DNA of 44,699 nucleotides from contig NZ_LXEV01000008.1 in NCBI RefSeq assembly GCF_001654965.1, forward strand, positions 1 to 44,699, in the 5' to 3' direction. The position numbers and the translations under genes are program-made. The notes under the pieces were generated by a model. It was not told the DNA's origin. It ran no database searches and saw nothing but the letters and a program-made list of their open reading frames with translations. This DNA is from Proteus hauseri ATCC 700826 (lineage in GTDB: Bacteria; Pseudomonadota; Gammaproteobacteria; Enterobacterales; Enterobacteriaceae). Position 1 is the first letter of the stretch; every line of letters starts with the position of its first letter. Below, piece by piece: positions 41,820 through 44,699 of this stretch.

Positions 41820-43676
41820 ATGAATAATAAAAAATTGTGGTTTATTTCAAGTGTTGCTTTAGCGGTGATGGCGAGTAGTTCAAATGTATTGGCTGATGAT
41901 AAAGAGAAACTCAGCGTTACAGCAAATCGGTTTCAAGAACCCGCTTCTTCTATTTTAGCGCCTATGACGGTGGTTGAGCGTGAGCAAATTGAACGTTGGC
42001 AAAGTAATAGTGTACTTGATGTTTTACGCAGAATGCCTGGTATTGATGTTTATCAAAATGGTGGAGTAGGGCAGTTGAGTGCTGTATTTGTACGGGGTAG
42101 TGAATCTCGACATGTCCTTATTCTAGTTGATGGTGTGCGTTTAAATCAGGCTAATATCTCAGGAAGTTCTGATATCAGTCAAATACCACTTTCTCTTGTT
42201 CAGCGAATTGAATATATAAGAGGGCCTCGTTCTTCTGTTTATGGTTCTGATGCCATTGGTGGGGTAATTAATATTCTTACAGAAAGAGAAAACGAAGGTG
42301 GCACACTTAATGCCACAATAGGTTCTCATGGTTATCAAGAATATGATGGCTCGGTCAAACACAAAGTCGGTGACAAAACGACATTAACAGCAGCAGGTAG
42401 TTATCTTTATACCAAAGGCTATGATGTAGAAGCGAATGGTAATACAGGAGGGCATCCTCAACCTGATCGTGATGGCTTTATGAATAAATCGCTGTGGTTA
42501 GGTGTTAATCACGATATAAATGATAATGTTTCTTTATTTGCACGGGCTTATGGTTTTGATAATCGTACTGCTTACGATGCTTATTATGATAGCTATAATG
42601 ATACAACGGTAGACACTCGCCAGCTTTTTAGTCGCACTTATGATGGTGGTGTGAAGTTTAACCATGAAAACTACTCTTCTTATTTAAATACTAGTTATAA
42701 CTACACCAAAGATTACGATTACGATCCGCGTTATGGTCGTTATGGCAAAGGAAGCCGCTTTACCAACTCAGAACAATATAATGTGCAATGGGGGAATCAT
42801 CTTTTATTAGGTAACGGCAGTGTGGGTGGGGGGATGGATTGGCAACGTCAATCTATTAAAGCGGGCTCTAGTGGATTCCCTAATAAAGAACACTTTGACA
42901 ATACGGGATTGTATCTTACGGGGCAGCAGAAATTAGGCGATGTTATTGCAGAAGCGTCACTTCGTTCTGATAAACATTCAGAATATGGTTGGCATACAAC
43001 ATGGCAAACTAATTTAGGTTGGGAGTTTGTTGATGGATATCGCTTAATTGGAGGTTATGGTACGGCATTTAAAGCACCGACATTGAGCCAGCTTTATAGT
43101 GAGTGGGGAAGTAATCCAGACCTACAACCAGAAGAGAGCAAACAATGGGAGGGGGGCTTTGAAGGATTAACGGGACCTTTATCATGGCGATTAACAGCCT
43201 ATCGTAATGATATAGATTCATTGATCCAATCAGAATCTAATTATCCTTATCGCAATTACAATGTCGGAAAGGCATTGATCAAAGGGATTGAATTAACTGG
43301 GGAAATGGATACTTGGATTTTCCATCACAGCTTTAATCTACAATATATAGATGCAAGAAATAAAGAAACTCATCAACGATTAGATCGTCGTGCTCGTCAG
43401 CAAGCCAAATATCAATTGGATTGGAGTGTTGAACAGTTAGAAATGGGCATAACATATCAATATATTGGTCAACGTACTGACAAAGACTACAGCACTTACC
43501 AAGCAGTTTCTTTAGGTGGTGTCAGTATTTGGGATTTAACTGCGTCATATCCTATTACATCTCAATTCTCAATTCGTGGTAGAATAGCCAACCTGTTTGA
43601 TAAAGATTATGAGACAGCTTATGGCTATCGCACGCCAGGACGAGAATACTTCCTCACTGGAAGCTACAACTTCTGA
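41820..43676 (+). CDS. btuB: Outer-membrane cobalamin receptor
   Basis: TonB-dependent 22-strand barrel that brings vitamin B12 across the outer membrane. MNNKKLWFISSVALAVMA... is a signal peptide cleaved probably after NVLA. The mature N-terminus has the TonB box region EKLSVTANR, then the plug domain (APMTVVEREQIERW ... VEYIRGPRSSVYGSDAIGGVINI) and barrel, ending in a C-terminal Phe (GSYNF) as outer-membrane proteins do. 618 residues from ATG 41820; ATG 41808 is an alternative start four codons earlier. Its end overlaps murI. Confidence 0.97.
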   Translation: MNNKKLWFISSVALAVMASSSNVLADDKEKLSVTANRFQEPASSILAPMTVVEREQIERWQSNSVLDVLRRMPGIDVYQNGGVGQLSAVFVRGSESRHVLILVDGVRLNQANISGSSDISQIPLSLVQRIEYIRGPRSSVYGSDAIGGVINILTERENEGGTLNATIGSHGYQEYDGSVKHKVGDKTTLTAAGSYLYTKGYDVEANGNTGGHPQPDRDGFMNKSLWLGVNHDINDNVSLFARAYGFDNRTAYDAYYDSYNDTTVDTRQLFSRTYDGGVKFNHENYSSYLNTSYNYTKDYDYDPRYGRYGKGSRFTNSEQYNVQWGNHLLLGNGSVGGGMDWQRQSIKAGSSGFPNKEHFDNTGLYLTGQQKLGDVIAEASLRSDKHSEYGWHTTWQTNLGWEFVDGYRLIGGYGTAFKAPTLSQLYSEWGSNPDLQPEESKQWEGGFEGLTGPLSWRLTAYRNDIDSLIQSESNYPYRNYNVGKALIKGIELTGEMDTWIFHHSFNLQYIDARNKETHQRLDRRARQQAKYQLDWSVEQLEMGITYQYIGQRTDKDYSTYQAVSLGGVSIWDLTASYPITSQFSIRGRIANLFDKDYETAYGYRTPGREYFLTGSYNF

Positions 43677-44487
43677 TGCATTACTTACCGCTAACCCAAC
43701 TGTATTAGTTTTTGATTCAGGGGTTGGCGGTTTATCCGTTTATCGTGAGATCCGTGAAAAATTACCGGAGGCTCACTATATCTATGTTTTCGATAACGAA
43801 GCTTTTCCTTATGGTGAAAAACCAGAAACGTTCATTATTGAACGTGTCGTTCATATAATAAGTGCAGTTGCTCTACAGCATGACCTTGCTGCTATTGTTA
43901 TTGCTTGTAATACCGCAAGTACAGTCAGCCTTCCTGCTTTACGAGCTAAATTTACGGATATTCCCATTATTGGCGTTGTTCCCGCTATTAAGCCTGCGGC
44001 AAAATTAACATGTAATGGAGTTGTCGGATTACTTGCTACCAGAGCAACAGTAAAACGACCTTATACTCACGAACTTATTGAACGTTTTGCCACAGATTGT
44101 AAAGTTCATTCTTTAGGTTCTGCTGAGCTGGTGGAGTTAGCTGAAAAGAAACTGCATGGCGAAGATATCTCTTTAGAAGAATTACGCAAAATATTAACGC
44201 CTTGGCTAAAAATGAAAGAGCCACCAGATACTGTTGTATTAGGTTGTACTCATTTTCCTTTACTCGCTGATGAATTACTTGCTGTATTACCAGATGGAAC
44301 ACGAATTATTGATTCTGGCGCTGCAATTGCACGAAGAACTGCGTGGTTGGTCGTAAATCAAGCAAAAATAAAAGGTTCAAACGAAATTAGTTTCGCCTAT
44401 TGTCTAAAAGAAGATGAGAATAGCGAATTACTAAAACCTGTTTTAGCGAATTTTGGCTTTAAATCACTCAGGAAACTGGTGCTTTAA
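43621..44487 (+). CDS. murI: Glutamate racemase
   Basis: Cofactor-free racemase making D-glutamate for peptidoglycan. Catalytic cysteines lie in VIACNTASTVS and LGCTHFPLL; VFDSGVGGLSVYREI opens the domain. From ATG 43621 it has 288 residues (E. coli 285), with GAGA about 7 bases upstream. The frame opens earlier (TTG 43597, ATG 43609). With the chosen start it overlaps the btuB end by 56 bp in another frame. The N-terminal extension before PTVLVFDSG may be regulatory, as in E. coli, where UDP-MurNAc-Ala activates the enzyme. Confidence 0.97.
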   Translation: MAIARQDENTSSLEATTSDALLTANPTVLVFDSGVGGLSVYREIREKLPEAHYIYVFDNEAFPYGEKPETFIIERVVHIISAVALQHDLAAIVIACNTASTVSLPALRAKFTDIPIIGVVPAIKPAAKLTCNGVVGLLATRATVKRPYTHELIERFATDCKVHSLGSAELVELAEKKLHGEDISLEELRKILTPWLKMKEPPDTVVLGCTHFPLLADELLAVLPDGTRIIDSGAAIARRTAWLVVNQAKIKGSNEISFAYCLKEDENSELLKPVLANFGFKSLRKLVL

Positions 44488-44511
44488 GTGCAATTTGGTG
44501 GAAAAAGCAAC

Positions 44512-44575
44512 GGTCGGTAAAAAAAACTCAAAAAAAGTGTTGCCAGCCTCAGAAAACTCCCTATAATGCGCCCTC
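44512..44575 (+). promoter_or_regulatory. rRNA operon P1 promoter with UP-like A tract
   Basis: TTGCCA (44540-44545) and TATAAT (44562-44567) are 16 bp apart, the typical rrn P1 spacing, followed by a GCGCC discriminator. A-rich tracts upstream (44520-44536) fit an UP element. Position after murI equals that of rrnB in E. coli. Confidence 0.85.
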
Positions 44576-44651
44576 GTTGTCACGGCAAACCACGCTAAGT
44601 GAGTTAGCCGAGAGAACAAAAAATAAAGTGAAAAGCCTTATAAAATAACGC

Positions 44652-44690
44652 TTGACACTGAATGAGGAAGATGTAGAATGCACCTCCCCG
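44652..44690 (+). promoter_or_regulatory. rRNA operon P2 promoter
   Basis: TTGACA (44652-44657) and TAGAAT (44674-44679), spacer 16 bp, then GCACCTCCCC. It follows P1 by about 110 bp, as in enteric rrn operons; the 16S gene should begin just beyond the window. Confidence 0.85.
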
Positions 44691-44699
44691 CAACAACGT

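Overview
The window comes from the chromosome of a low-GC member of the Enterobacterales, most probably a Proteus species or a close relative. This rests on gene order, protein similarity and AT-rich codon use. Gene order follows the Escherichia coli 88-90 minute region closely at both ends, and all recognised proteins are full-length orthologs except glpK, which is cut by the left edge. I see no prophage, insertion sequence, integron, CRISPR array, tRNA gene or plasmid function.

Layout. 1-10.9 kb: glpFK (glycerol uptake and phosphorylation), zapB (division), rraA, menA (menaquinone), the hslVU protease with a heat-shock-type promoter, ftsN (division), cytR and priA. 11.1-15.7 kb: rpmE with a structured leader, metJ, and metBL behind an array of met boxes. 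15.8-30.4 kb is the least conserved part. It holds yqhA, an unlisted 53-residue charged helical protein, a cyclase-family hydrolase, ppc (inverted relative to E. coli), a proP-phrB operon, a CysB-like LysR regulator convergent with a three-gene operon (DUF3100 membrane protein, small membrane protein, M20 amidohydrolase), and poxB. 30.5-36.4 kb: argE divergent from argCBGH, with argG inside the cluster. 36.6-44.7 kb: oxyR, sthA, fabR-yijD, trmA, btuB under a cobalamin riboswitch, murI overlapping btuB, and the P1/P2 promoters of an rRNA operon at the right edge.

How it fits together. Most of the window is core metabolism (arginine, methionine, glycerol, anaplerosis), cell division and stress response. 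The best candidate for an undescribed system is the regulator/transporter/amidohydrolase locus at 24.4-28.2 kb. A CysB paralog that keeps CysB's known ligand-contact residues lies next to a two-component membrane protein pair and a metal-dependent N-acyl amino acid hydrolase. A perfect 12-bp inverted repeat precedes the operon. A plausible reading is uptake and hydrolysis of an N-acylated, possibly sulfur-related, amino acid; the substrate is inference.

Several start codons were moved from the longest open frame using ribosome binding sites and family length: zapB, menA, cytR (TTG), metB, argC, argG, oxyR, fabR (GTG), btuB, murI and the CysB-like gene.
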